DNA of 64,000 nt, taken from assembly GCA_026413225.1 (NCBI GenBank), contig CM048554.1:77182463-77246462 (forward strand), given 5' to 3'. Below the pieces are notes generated by a model. The model was not told the origin of the DNA and made no database searches. It saw only the letters and a list, made by a program, of their open reading frames with translations. The position numbers and the translations under genes are program-made. Shown piece after piece: positions 51,846-64,000 of the stretch; the first letter of the stretch is position 1; each line of letters begins with the position of its first letter. Source of the DNA: Otis tarda. Lineage: Eukaryota > Chordata > Aves > Otidiformes > Otididae.

Positions 51846-54800
51846 CTCTGCAATCTGCTGCATAACGAAGAACGGAGAAACTTTGAGACAAGGCCTCAAG
51901 TATTAACGTATTCAATGCTTGTGAGCACAGAGAAGCCGTGGCCCTAGCAGGGCTCTGGGTCAGACTGATCCCTCCTGCAAACATCGACTCGGAGGTCTGT
52001 ACCAACTCTTCACCCCCTGCCCCGCTCACCTCCTGAGAGTCACATTGCGGAGCTGCCCCTGGGGCACTGCTCAGCTGTTAGCACACAAACACGCAGTGAT
52101 TTGTTTGACATAAAGATCGTTCCAAGGCACTGGAGTTCCCTTTTAGCATTTCCTGACTCAGAAAAAGGATGAATATTAAGAAGTGCAAGGTAGGCACCCT
52201 GCCATGCCAATTGGGAAGGCGAGCAGTTGAAGATCTGCAGAAGGACATGGCTGTGCTCTGCTCAGATGCGCAGGGAAGAGGAAGGGAATACATTCCATCC
52301 AGAGACAATGGCAAATGACAAACTCCTTTGAGAGGTTAGCAGTGATCAGAAGAGTGGAACTGAAATTCATAATTTAAGGTCTTTTTTGCTTATCCTAATG
52401 CTGTTGTACATTTTTTTTCCCAGCTAACTGAGTTATCACAAAAGGTATTCAGCTCCCAGCACCCTGTGTCAAGCGACGGAGTGGGCACAGCCTCACCAGA
52501 AGCCACATAAGCCGCTGCCGCTCACCAGGGTGTCCTGCATCTCCCCTGCATCTTCCTACCCGATCCTCCTGCGAAATGTCCACCCTGGACCTGCTCAGGC
52601 TTCCTCCTGAGAGGTACCAAGTAGCCTGAGGCATGGCTAATGCCTGAGCAGGATACACAGGGGTCTGCATGTCCGGCACCACAGCCGCTGCATGCTAACC
52701 CATGGGGCAGGGGGCTTTGGTCTGGGGGTCCCTGGCAGGGATGCAGATTGTCCCCAAAGCAGGAGGGCAACTCACAGCATCTGCTTTCACAATGACTGTG
52801 ACCAAGTCCCCGCCTCAGCTGTTGTGACTGGGAATTGATGCTCTTTCACCACCAAATGTCAAACAATACGACGCATAATCCAAAGCGCGGCTCTAAGCAG
52901 TTACCCAGCCTCGATCACCATTTCCTATGTGCTTACTGCAAGACATTCAGCCTGTTCATTCTGGCAGGACTTTTCTGCCCAAGATGGCTCGTGACAATGT
53001 TTTATAATGACTGTTCCATTTGAATGGAGTGATTATTATAAAGAATAAAAAAAAATATCATTCCAGCTGAAACCTGCTGCGAAGGAACCCCGAGGCAGGC
53101 TCTAACACACTGTGAATGTGGTTACAATACAGCTCGTAGCGATGCTAGGTGTGAAGGAAAACAGATTCTTACAATGTTTGGAGCTCTGTGCAAAAACAGT
53201 TGACAAAACAGAACACTGCGGTTGCCTACAACTTAAAACTGTCCTGTGACAAGTTTCTCTCTGTTTAAAAGATACAAAGCTTGCCTGCTTGCTTGCTTTT
53301 CTTTCCCCTGATGTAACCTTCCTAAACTTCTTGTCCTCCCAAAAATCTTTACCACAGTTTTCTGAGGAGCAAATACCGACTTTATGCCATTTAAATGCAA
53401 GACCCACTCTGTCTCCATTTTTCATCCTAATTATGCAAAAGTCCAAGTTACATGAAGCATAAGGAGAAAATAGAGCTATTTGGTAATTAATGGCTAATGA
53501 TAAATTGATTTCATTTTTTGAATCATTGCAGTTGTCATCTGCGGTATTTAAACCACAGACTTTTCAAAGCCCTTGCGTTCCTTTGTGTTGGGGGGTTGTT
53601 TAATGTTCCCAGCCAAAAGCAACGAATGGGAGCTATGCTAACACCTGGTGGAAATCCAGGCTGGGTCTTGTTTCATCAGAGTGGCTACATATTTGATTTT
53701 GTTTATAAACAGCTGAGCTCCGTGTTTTCAACTTCAGTCTGAGGCTTTGAAACCACAGAAGGAATTTTGGATCTGAAACCACTGGTGAAGCCCACAATAT
53801 GGTGGGTGAAACTTCAGGTAAAATGAATGTAGTGTGAGGTGGGGCCTTTCAAGAGGGAACAACTTCTCCCCAGCAGCCTTCCTGGTTGAAATAACACAGA
53901 ATGGGGCAATGACAGCATTTAAACCTTAAAATCCTTAATGTGGGGTTTTTACACTTGTACCATACAAGAGCCGATTACAGGGGACATCTGAACTGCTGCT
54001 TCAGTGCTGGCTACGGCCACCAGTCCAGCAGTGACGTAAGTCCTAAATAAAATTAAGATGGTACATAAGATGAAAGGAGGGCAAGAGCAGGAGAGAGAGG
54101 TGGGTGGCTTGCACTCCCTCAGCAGGATGGACAACCTAGCTCACCAAGACTCGCATTTCAGAAATGCCTGAAAAACTTCTAAGCCTCAATGCCCTTTTCA
54201 AGGGTAACGCAGGCCCTGAGAAACCTCATCCCACTGCGAGTCCATTGGCCTTTGAGCACAACTACGTCACACAAGAGACTGTGGGGCAGAGCAAACCCCA
54301 GCTAAAGTCACCAAGTCCCAAGCTCAACTCAAGCTCCCATCAAGCCTCAAGCTCATCACACAGCTACCACAGATCTGCAAGCAGTAGCCCAGCACTTGCA
54401 TGGTGTTGTGCCCACACAAAAAGGCCAAGAGGCAGTTCCTCTTTCAGACTTAACCTGGTCTGACAGGAGACCATTTAAGTGCATCTGTAGCCTCCTTCTT
54501 GATGAGCCTAATTTGAGGGTAGGGATCTGTGGAGTCAACTGAGTGTCTCCGCCATGCTCCTCATGGCCCTTAGCTCCTGGGTGGCAGTGGGAGAAGCCAG
54601 CTTGGCAGACCAGTGGCACAGACATATTTGCTGGTCAGGCAAGCGCTTTGATTTGGGTTATGTGGGCACTGGTCACCTTGATTTCCAGGCCAAGACTGCC
54701 CATGATGTGCAGTTTCAAATTCCCCTGGTCCTGAAATGATCTGGGGAAAAACTGAGCAGCCAGAAGCAAGAACTAGATGGAGCAGGTGAAGCTGGGAGTC

Positions 54801-55077
54801 TCAGTGAACTACAGCACATGCCTTTCTGCAACAGGAGGTTTTGCTTTATGATCCTTAAGCTGTTAGTCCCACAGTGAGAGCTTCGCTTCTTCTAAAGATG
54901 ACACAAATGTACCTTCTCAAACTGCTGCCACTAAAACCATGCAAAGTATTGGCAGTGAGAAGCATCGTAAACACCTTGAGAACAGGACAAGAACTGTCAG
55001 CTTTGAATATTCAGGAAGGCCAAAGAAAGAAATCAGAGCTAGCAGCTGGAAAAACATTTCTGGGGCTTTGAAATACT
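51846..55077 (-). other. SOBP intron, no exon recognised
   Basis: Non-coding. A weakly periodic CAAGCTC/TCAAGC stretch lies near 54305-54362. Nothing else is recognised. Confidence 0.55.
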
Positions 55078-55250
55078 TCATAGAATCATTATGGCTGGGA
55101 AAGACCTCTAAGATCATCAAGTCCAATCGTCAACCCAGCACCACCATGCTTACTAAACCATGTCCCAAAGTGCCACATCTACATGTTTTTTTAACACCTC
55201 CAGGGATGGTGACTCCACCACTTCCTTGGGCAGCCTGTTCCAGTGCTTCC
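55078..55250 (-). mobile_element. CR1 LINE 3' fragment, minus orientation
   Basis: About 170 bases of CR1 3' end read on the minus strand, from the GGAACAGGCTGCCCAAGGAA block to the terminal ATTCTATGA. It shares the same 3' text (TTGGACTTGATGATCTTRGA, GCATGGTGGTGCTG) as the copy at 51193-51845, so it is of the same or a very close subfamily. Severely 5'-truncated. In SOBP sense orientation. Confidence 0.92.
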
Positions 55251-56687
55251 TCAGTGTCCAGGGCCTGCCATCTCTTTAAGGCAGCAGCGAAGTCACACTA
55301 GGAAATCACCGTCCTTCGTCTCCCTCAGACAGTGGAAATGAGTTTCCTCAGGAGGACATTTACCTCCATGTCCTTGGAGAACCTTCTGCACAGTTTACAT
55401 TTCCACATGCTCAGCTACAGGAGGCCACAGAGCAGCTTCTCCATCCCTGAGATGCCCAAGCTGTGGGGTCCCACCAGTGCCCAGGCTAAGATCTGCTGCC
55501 GGCCCCTCTTCTGGGGACAGACAACAGGGTCAGCACTGCCAGGCTGCCATGCCAGGAGCTCCTCACTCCTACACAGGGGCTCCAGAGATGCTGCTTCTTG
55601 TGAGAACAGGACCAAACATCAGCCACAGAAGGTTTCTTCTGCAGAACAGCTGTCAACCAGTGCGCTGAGGAAAAAGAGCCTGTATGCGCCAGGCTTTGCA
55701 GCACTCCCTCCATCCAGCCCCAGCAATTAGGAAAAGAAAGGGAAATTGGGAGCAATTAACACTGCAAATGTTTCTATCAAATTCTTTTGAGAGTTATGGA
55801 TGCTGTTAGCCACAGGAAAACTTAGTAAAAAAAAAAAGGAAAAAAATTTAAAACTTAAGGTAAAAGAGGAAAGGAGCACTTTATTAGCCTCAAATAGTAT
55901 CTCACTTGCTGAGTGATCAAAATCTCTCCAAATGAGAACTCTTCATGCTTAACAACCTCATGCTACTAAGTCTGCAGAAGACTTCAGAAGCCAGATGAAG
56001 ATTTATATTCTCTAATTAATTCACTTTTTTATTCAGTATCTGAATAAACATGTTCACCCTTGTTTTTTGGACAAAACTTTATTCTGGTCATATAGCAAAG
56101 TAACATTGTGAGATGGAAAATAACCCATGTGGCTCATCAGTCTAGAATTTATATCTAGTAATATCTTATATGTATTTTTTTCTCCAATATATTTTCTTTT
56201 TAATATTCAAGAGAATATAAAAATAACAATAAAACCCCCTCCGCTATGATTCCAGTGGCTCATAGGTTGGTTGACAGGACTATAAATGTAATAATGAGGA
56301 GGTTTGAGGGGCAGGTTAATATTTTTTGCTAACACATGATGTTTTTCGCCTAAGGCATTGCTGGAGGCCGATACCGCTTCACCTGGACCAAAATCACCAC
56401 TGAATAGCCATTAAATCACTCAGACTTAAATGTAATATTACTGGTCTGGAGAATATTACTGTAATCCAGATTTGAAATACCATTAGTCCACAGAACAGCA
56501 AGCAGGAATGGAATCTGAAACCTTGAGAAATCTTTATTTACCTGTAATGAAGGGTTCTAAGTCCCATTCTTCCTCTCACCTATGCCACTTTACAGTGGCA
56601 TAACTTTCACAGATTTGTGTGTTGTTTCTTCTGATTATGCTTGTAGAAGCAAGAGGGTTACAGAATAGAAGTCTCTGGGTGCTTTGG

Positions 56688-56710
56688 TATATATATATAT
56701 ATATATATAT
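56688..56710. repeat. TA microsatellite
   Basis: Uninterrupted (TA)11-type run. Confidence 0.9.
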
Positions 56711-57695
56711 GGGTTTTTTTCCCACCTATCTATATAGGTCTAGGATCTTAAACCTTTATTATTACATGTTCATCTTTATTATGCAATAATATTTACAAGC
56801 CAGGACCCATTACGCTATGTACTCTGACACATACATGACCATAGCATCGTCTGCAGCAGAACTGGCTGGGTCTCACAGTCTACCTGAGGAAGACCTCCTC
56901 CCACCACGTTTCCTCACCTTTCCCAAACATATAAAATCCTTGAGGGACTGCATCAGCTGCTTACTTGGAAAAATAATGTTAGGGAAAGACTGACTTGAGT
57001 AAGGAAAGATTGACTTGACTGTTAGTAAAAATGGATGAAAAAAAAAAAATCAAAGCTTTCCAAGAGAAGCGTTGCTGGGTTTTAGTCTACAGAGCTTTGA
57101 AGGGAGTCAAAACTGTTCCAGATTTGACTGCCTGTGATTCACACTTTGAGAACTGCTGTTTTCGCCGCTGGTAATGGTACGCGCCACTCCGTGTCCCAGA
57201 ATACGTTCAGTTTAAAGAGCAACCCTCTCTCTAGAAACCACATTTGATTAGAAGAACCCTGGGCCAGATCCAAAATCTGCCTGTATCAAGGAAAAGTGTG
57301 TCACATCAGTTTCAGACCAGGACCGAGACGTGTCACGTCTCTTGCAGATTGGGCATGGAGAGTGGAATTCATTTTCCTATTTCCTCTGGAGTTGAAGGCT
57401 GGAGAAGACGAAGCCAAGCGCGAGAAATCGCTCTGCGCACAGAGGAAGCATTCTGTGTCCTCGAGTTTCTCTTGCTGTGAGGCACTGATCCTGGCTGAAA
57501 CCCAGAGCCTGTTGGTACAGACCCAGCTCCCCTTCCCCCTTCTATTAGCACAAAATCACCAGTGGAGAGAGGCTTATTCTAAGCAACTGTTAGACTCACT
57601 CTTGGGCACTCTCATATGGAGCAGGTAAGACTGAAATAAGGGCCAGGGGAAAGAAAAGACGGGGAATGCAACAGTCTGCACATCCTCCAAACAGC

Positions 57696-57878
57696 GAGGG
57701 GAAGGGAGAGGAGAGGTTCGGAGAGGAGAGGTTTGGAGAGGTTCGGAGAGGTTCAGAGAGGAGAAAGGAGAAAGGAGAAAGAAAGGAGAAAGGAGAAAGG
57801 AGAAAGGGAAAAACAGAGAAGAGAGAAGACAGGGGGAAAAAAAAGAAAAAACAGAAGAAAAAAAAAAAAGAAAAAAAA
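57696..57878. repeat. Long purine-rich tract (GGTTCGGAGA minisatellite into GGAGAAA repeats and poly-A)
   Basis: About 180 bases almost wholly A and G on the plus strand. The first part is a 10-11-bp GAGAGGTTCGGA repeat (the only pyrimidines are TT/TTC), then GGAGAAA units repeat many times, and the end is A-runs with single G. It can form triplex (H-DNA). Open frames here are low-complexity and not genes. Confidence 0.85.
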
Positions 57879-60800
57879 TTACTCTGTCTCTGGTAGGTAG
57901 GATTTACCATTACTATTACGGTTCTTAGCTATCTTAAAGCACTGTTTTCCAGGATTTTAGCCTTAAAAATAATAAATGAGGAGTTATAAAGGTCTGAAAC
58001 TGCAGCCTAGAGCCAAACATATGGTGAACTAACGTGTGTGAAAACTTCCTTATCTTCTTCTGCTAATGCCCCTGTTGTTTTACAAAGAACATTCCTGCCG
58101 TGAAGCAGCACTTCCTCTGACAGGACTTGCTGGCTGTGAGGGTGGCGGACAGCAATCAGCTTTACTTCTGACGGACACCTGAAAGAGGGAGGGCCAGCTC
58201 TTCATGTACCCCGCTGCCTGCTATGACACTTTTGTCACGCCCAAAACATTTGCCAGTTCTCAAGTAATGGAAAACGCACCTTCTTCCTCGGTGATTTACA
58301 CCTACCTCTTTCTAAGTAGGGTATGGATGTAGAAAAAAGAAAGTCCCACTAGGTCTTTTCTACTCAAATTAAAAGAGAGAATAGGTCTTACTATCCCTCT
58401 GTTTAGAAAGTCTTTAGCACTGGAGCGTACCTGACACCCGGCTATTTACATAAACCAAATCTATTCTTAGTAACCCCAGGATGAATCTGGGATAGCTCCA
58501 CAGAAGCCAGTGTTGTCTTTTCAGTTTGAACCATGTAACTGAGAGTTGAATTTGGCACAAAGTATTAATTTCTCACCAAGGAGGGTATATTACAGCAGAA
58601 GGCATCAGATGTGCTATTCGGTAAAGAAAACAATTACAGGGGACCCTTTCGTAATGCATTGTGTTACTGTAGATGGCACTCACTCCTTGCCTGCACGTAT
58701 GATGCACATTGAGACTGCATAGATTTTGTTATGTAAATGCATCATGGCAAACCCTTTCATACTTACAAGATCATGCAGATGATTTTCTCATTGCATGACA
58801 TGCACGATGAAGCAGCTATGTGGAAGCTGCACACCAGAACAAAAGAAATCAAAGTATTTAAACCCTCATCCTGTAAGCGTATCGCAAGCAAGGCTCTTAA
58901 AGAGTGCTATGCTCTTTAGACGACTCCTCAAAAATGACTAACTCTGTCTTGCTTTCTCCAGCCCTTTTCATTCCCTAAGTCCTTCCACAAAATTCTCTCT
59001 GACAATAATTTCAAAGGGTAGAGCAGCTCTGGAAATATTCCTTAGCAAATCAGCTGAGATCTGGCTGGCAAATGAAGACCAGTAGCCATCACATACAAAG
59101 ACTCCCAACTGTGTATTTCTTCAATGCAACTGAAGTGTTTGCTTTTCTTTTAAGGGCTTTTCTTTAAATTTATTTTAACAGCCAGCCCAGGTCAAGTGCT
59201 CCTCATCCAGTGACTTGCAGCACTAAAAGAAGGAAAGTGATGTGTGTTGAGATGGGACTTGCCAGACTGGAGATAGGACTTGCCAGTCATGCCCTGCAAA
59301 CACAAAATTCCTAAGTAACTTTGGGCAAGGGGAAGGGTAGGCAATGAAATAATATGGACAGCACGATTTTAGGTATTTACTTTGATTGTCCTGTAGACAG
59401 ACGTAGGCATCTCAGGAGGGTGGATCACAGCAGGAATCTAGCTAAGGCTGCGAGGCTTGTATGTTCTTTATTTTCAGTTTGTATCTTTGATCCTCCTTCT
59501 AAAGTGGAAAGAAGGCTTCCCCTTATCTGACTAGCCTGCTTAGAGCATCAGTTTTCTGAAATGGGAACCAGGTTGTCCCACATGTGCGTACAACACCCAG
59601 TACAATCAATCACTTACAGTCGGTGCCTTGAAACACCACCATCAAATGACCAAAGTGCAACATTACCACAGGGCTCCACTCTGTGAGATCAGCGATCATG
59701 AGGGGTTTTGCCCAAGCCCTGACTTTAGAATTTGGTCCTCTGTGGCCATGTACAGAAGTGTGCGCACTTGCGCACTCGTACGCATCTCCATACATGAAAT
59801 GTTATATGGAATGGCTTATTGCAGGATGTAATATAGTAATGGGAGAAAGGAAGACAGAGTTAAGTATAGCACATTTACTAGTAGACATGACTGAGAATAT
59901 TGGCTGTTCTTCACATCTACCAGACACATTTTTCACCCTGGAATACAGGAGGGAAAATGACTAGGAGGTGGGGATATGCCAGTTAAGCTCAGGTACTTGT
60001 CCAAGCACAACGAGAGATCTGAAGTATGTGCAAGGGTTGAAATTCCATTACAGGTTTTAAATAATTAAACACTACATGTTTGGAAGCTCATTCCTTCCTA
60101 TTACTTTTTAAATAATTAATATGTATTTACATCTATTGAACTTCATGGAGCTATACACATAACAAATTTGAGTCAAGCTGTAGAAAAGAGATTTTTCCTG
60201 TTTGACAGCACTACAAATGTTTTTTGTTGTATACAGTAACTTCAGCTATGAGGGATCAGTCAAAACTCAAATTCATGCTAGATGCTGTACATCACAGGCA
60301 CATGCGTAAGGGGTTTTCTATCAAAGTATTCACAAGTAATCAAAACACTAAGAGAAACTGTAAATCCCCAGAGGAAAAAAAAATGTGCTTCTAACATCTC
60401 AGAATAGTAAAAAGTTATTCAAGTGGGAAGAGAGTAAATAAAAAAACTGCATGTATTGTTCCTGTTGAACATACTCATTATGTTCAAGCTAATGCTGTCA
60501 GTTCCATGTAACCTGTAGCACAGTTTGATTAAAGAACTCCACAATTTCCTTCAATTGAAAATACTAATCTCAAAGCCTAGAAAAACAGATATACCAGAGT
60601 AACAGAATCTAGAACTGGAAAAAATATATATTTATCTAGAGTACTTCTCTTCCTACAACATGTTATTTCCCTCTATTTGCTTCTGGTTCAAGCTGAACAA
60701 GCCATTAAATACCCAGCAGGCTTCACCTAAGTGGAGCTACACGTGATGCACCAAAGCGAACAACCAACACTGTTCAAACCTCCAAAACAATAAAGCACTG

Positions 60801-62089
60801 AAATGGGCTCTCGAAACCGTAGCTCTGCCCTGGGAAATGAATTTGTAGCAATGGCATCAGGATTCCATGTTTATTGTACATATGATTTCCAGCTCAAGTA
60901 CGCTTCTGTTTACAGGTAAGTAGATATATGTGCATTCACTTATGCAATTCTAGCTGGCATTCCTACAAATGCAGTCCGAAAGTCCATCTAAGTTATTTCC
61001 TTTTCAAATAGCATTCCGACTAATAGAAATGCTGCTGGCCAAACAGTTGCTTCAATTATAATAAGTGGAGTAAAGCTGCCTTCACACTGAGATCTCAGTT
61101 ACACCTGCACAGTTATTCTGGCAGTTAATTAGATTGCACAGGGGTAAATATGGACTTAATGTGCTCTTCAGAGGCCTCAGAATGGCAGAAGACATATTAG
61201 GGAGAGAAGAAAGAAACCAACTTGACTTTCAAATCCCAGGCTGGCTTTGCAAGGAAGGGAGCAATACCATCTGTACCCGTACGTGAAGCAGTTGTGCGTT
61301 AGAGATTGTGGAAAGCCTTGCAGGGGAAAGGTTCGCTTAAAAAACGTCTTGCAATATTCTTATATTGTAATTGTTATTAAAAAAAAACCCAACAACAAAG
61401 ACACTTAAATCAAGGGCAGACATTGGATCCAATAATGACAACTCTCCTGTTTGCTCCTTTGACCCGTGCAGCTCTAATTCAGAGTCCCGATGACAGAAGC
61501 TGTACATTTCTGAACGGCAGCAGACAAATGGGGCTGCAGAAGAAGGGACCATGAGGTCAGGTTTCGGTGAAAGCCAGGCTTGCATGCCAGGCATGGAGAT
61601 CAAGGACCAACTAACTCAAAGCACAGGAAGAATCAGCGCTTCAGATGTCAGCTGTTTAAAGGATTACAGGCCCTCCTGTTTCTGGTGTCAAGGTAACAAT
61701 CCAAGCAGCAGAGGCGTGAGGCTCCTTGCCGTGATGGCTGAACGTGCAGCCCTCGATGTGGATTCAGTTTGGGGGATTTTGTTTCCTTTTTAGACAAAGC
61801 CAACAGCGCCAAGTATTCAAGTTTCAAGGCTGTTTTAAGGCTCAAAACCCATTGTACTTAATAAAAAGACGAGCAAGATTCAAAGCAGAAAATTATATGG
61901 GAGCTTCACATACAGTAGGTGGAGAGGCAGGATTCTGTGACTTTTTATCAGAGGTATTCGTTTAGAGATTGGTGCTAATGACAGCTTCTTTAAAATGTCG
62001 TTCCCTCTCCTGTATTCGTGTTTTCACATAAATCCTGATTTTGGCATATTCCTTTATTGTGGAGACATGTTCTGTGTACTGGATGGCTT

Positions 62090-62097
62090 ATGCAAAT
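62090..62097 (+). promoter_or_regulatory. Perfect POU octamer motif
   Basis: ATGCAAAT within TTATGCAAATTAAC, in an AT-rich block of the SOBP intron. A single 8-mer is weak evidence; conservation would be needed. Confidence 0.25.
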
Positions 62098-63509
62098 TAA
62101 CCAAATGTCCTATAAATTAGTCTTGAAATGCCTGGGATAATGAGCTGCTTGCATGGTGAGCAGTGCATAGTATTCAAAGAAGGACTCTTTACAGGGTGGG
62201 AGAGCAGAAGAACATTATAAATGTGCCCAGGCTGCACAATAAGGCAGGATGCTCCACTGGCATTTTGCTCCTCACCTCAAACTGCAAGGCTGACTGACTG
62301 GAATTGAAAAATGCAATGTTAGGAAGCACCTAAAAATTGAAAATCTCGGTAATTATCTGGTAGGAAGACAATGTGCCCCAAGCTACCAAAGCCCAAGCCT
62401 GCAGATCTTAGCTGACTCGGCAAACACATTTAAACTGGTTGCAGGCTGGGTTTTCTTTCCTTTGTAATTTGGATTCTCACTGAAGGCCTTTTGATATATG
62501 TTATGCATGTGAATGGTATTGCATGCAGGGCTTTCTTTTGGAGGTATGTACCCGCCTACTAGAAGTCATACCTCCCTTGTGTTCCTTACCTGAGATGGAG
62601 AGAATGCTTCAAAACTACACTCCTAGTTGTCTTTCAGAAAGAAACGTTTTATGTCAGTTTATTTCTTGTGAAATGTAGATTTAAGAGCAAGCTTCATGTA
62701 CAAAGGGCTGGTTCTCTGCTCCTGACTCAGGCAGTGCTATGCGAGGCACGTGAGGTTAACGATAATAAATTAGTTGACAAATCAAAAATACACCACTCAC
62801 TTTTGGTGTGTGCTTAATTGGCATTCCACCTCTAATAACTGCATCCATATTGAATCCATGTGTGGGCACCTTCGTTTACAACATCATGATAATTAAATGA
62901 TATTAGTGTTCAGAAGCAGGTATGTGAGAGAGAAGGTATTATTAGCACTACTTGGCAACAATGACAGCCTTAAGGATGCCTTTACATTGCGTTCCTTTAT
63001 TTTGTTATTGTCACAGAACTAAAGTGGGGAGGGTGAGGGAAAAAGGATGGACAACAAGGATGAAAACTGCAGATGGGTTTTACAAATGGAGCAATATCCT
63101 TGCCTCTTTCCCTCTCCTTCTGGTACTTCCAAGGCCCCACATTTTCTGCCAACGATCCCGTGGAGCAAGCCCTCAAAGGAAGCCATTTTATCTCTTTGTC
63201 CTGCAGTAACCACTGCGTACTCCTGAGCATCCTGCCTTGGAAACTTCTCTGTTCACTATTCACACATAGCACAGGAAGCTCCTCAAAGCACAGGAGACCG
63301 CTACACAAACGGTAATAAAGCTGACTCTCTGCCATCAGTGTTATTAGGATACGGTGAGCGTCTGGAGCATAAGCTTTGCACTGACCATGGCTACTCTGAT
63401 TCGGTGGCGCTTTATCCCAGCTGCCAACTGCGCAGACAAAAGGGATGAGGTAAAGGCAAAGCAAGCAGGAGGAATTCATCGTCGCAATTCCACATGAGCT
63501 TCAGAAGTG

Positions 63510-63640
63510 CAATTATGCCCATTTTATGAATGGGGAGCAGAGATAAAGAGAGATAAAGGGACTTGGCCAGGGTCACAGGGGATGTCTGTTACAGAGCTGA
63601 GGAGTGAACAGATGCCTCATTAAGGACTGGTCTAATACCA
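63510..63640 (-). mobile_element. Ancient tRNA-SINE relic (MIR/CORE-SINE-like)
   Basis: Reads like the reverse complement of MIR-type SINEs: ATTATGCCCATTTTATGAATGG, then GACTTGGCCAGGGTCACAGG, then CAGAGCTGAGGAGTGAAC, in the correct order and spacing. It is heavily diverged, as expected for an old amniote repeat. A related CR1/L3-type tail with the same motif is the alternative. Confidence 0.6.
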
Positions 63641-64000
63641 AGCGTTGAGGCAATCTTCCTTGTAAGAAACTCAGGGCTTGTGTCTGGAGTCACAAGCCAC
63701 CCGGTTCGGTCACATTGAGAAATCAAGCTGTGAGCAGTGGCAGGTAACTGACAGGCTTTTTGATGGTAAAAATCACATTTAGTAACATCTGGGCCTTACA
63801 ACATTTAGGGAAGGGGACTTTCCACAGCTAACAGCACCAAGGAGCCAAAAGCTACAGGAACTTTGAAAACAAGCGGGGATATAAAGAATAAGCTATGCAA
63901 TTTGTCATGAGCCCAGGAAAGAAGGTAGTTAAACTGAGGGAAAGGAAAGATAGTAATGGAGGAAGACATATATTCAGAAGGCTAAGAGAGACCTAAGGAA

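Larger units (their letters stand above)
55251..63509 (-). other. SOBP intron, no exon recognised
   Basis: Non-coding and mostly AT-rich. It contains a TA microsatellite (56688-56710), a purine-only tract (57696-57878) and a perfect octamer ATGCAAAT (62090-62097) in an AT-rich block that may be a conserved element. No exon of SOBP or another gene was identified. Confidence 0.55.

Noticed and set aside
57666-57896. Lys/Glu/Arg-rich open frame
   Set aside because: It is the purine tract read as codons; low-complexity, not a gene.
44662-64000. Search for the preceding SOBP exon (first FCS zinc finger) on the minus strand
   Set aside because: No matching Cys-pair text with proper splice sites was found by eye. 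The exon most likely lies beyond the right edge.
1-64000. Bacterial-type systems, CRISPR arrays, tRNA or rRNA genes
   Set aside because: None present; the only rRNA-like sequence is the degenerate 5S-derived repeat near 31000, and the window is vertebrate intronic and intergenic DNA.

Overview
This is vertebrate, almost certainly avian, nuclear DNA. Three CR1 LINE copies carry the avian 3' signature (repeats of ATTCTATGAT), there is an avian-type ERVL solo LTR, and one large exon encodes the C-terminal part of SOBP (sine oculis binding protein homolog) at close similarity to other amniote SOBP proteins. The window is mostly non-coding; I find no bacterial-type operon, phage, CRISPR array or defence system. 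Nearly all the short open frames behave like chance frames.

Layout. Positions 1-880 look like the tail of a plus-strand 3'UTR with two AATAAA signals; from synteny (SCML4 lies tail-to-tail with SOBP in other amniotes) this is probably the SCML4 3' end. Positions 880-26350 are intergenic space between the two convergent genes. This holds one CR1 copy (10682-11453), a perfect 20-bp hairpin (13013-13058), and an unexplained CpG island (about 16930-17520) with a CTCF-like motif and a YY1-type motif.

SOBP runs on the minus strand. Its large penultimate exon (42705-44659) encodes an FCS-type zinc finger, a long proline-rich region, two SUMO-interaction motifs and a basic C-terminus. The stop codon lies two bases before a putative splice donor. 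A strong acceptor at 28278-28279 opens a putative 1.9-kb terminal 3'UTR exon ending near 26355. The roughly 14.4-kb 3'UTR intron between them contains the solo LTR (36316-36893) and a 5S-rRNA-derived SINE remnant (about 30981-31110).

Positions 44660-64000 are the SOBP intron upstream of that exon; I found no earlier SOBP exon there. It contains two CR1 fragments of one subfamily in inverted orientation 3.2 kb apart, a purine-only tract, several microsatellites and an old MIR-like SINE relic near 63.5 kb.

The most interesting points are the stop-codon-adjacent splice donor of SOBP, the orphan CpG island, the perfect hairpin, the inverted CR1 pair inside a transcribed intron, and a seven-run G-quadruplex motif opposite the SOBP Pro-Ile repeat.
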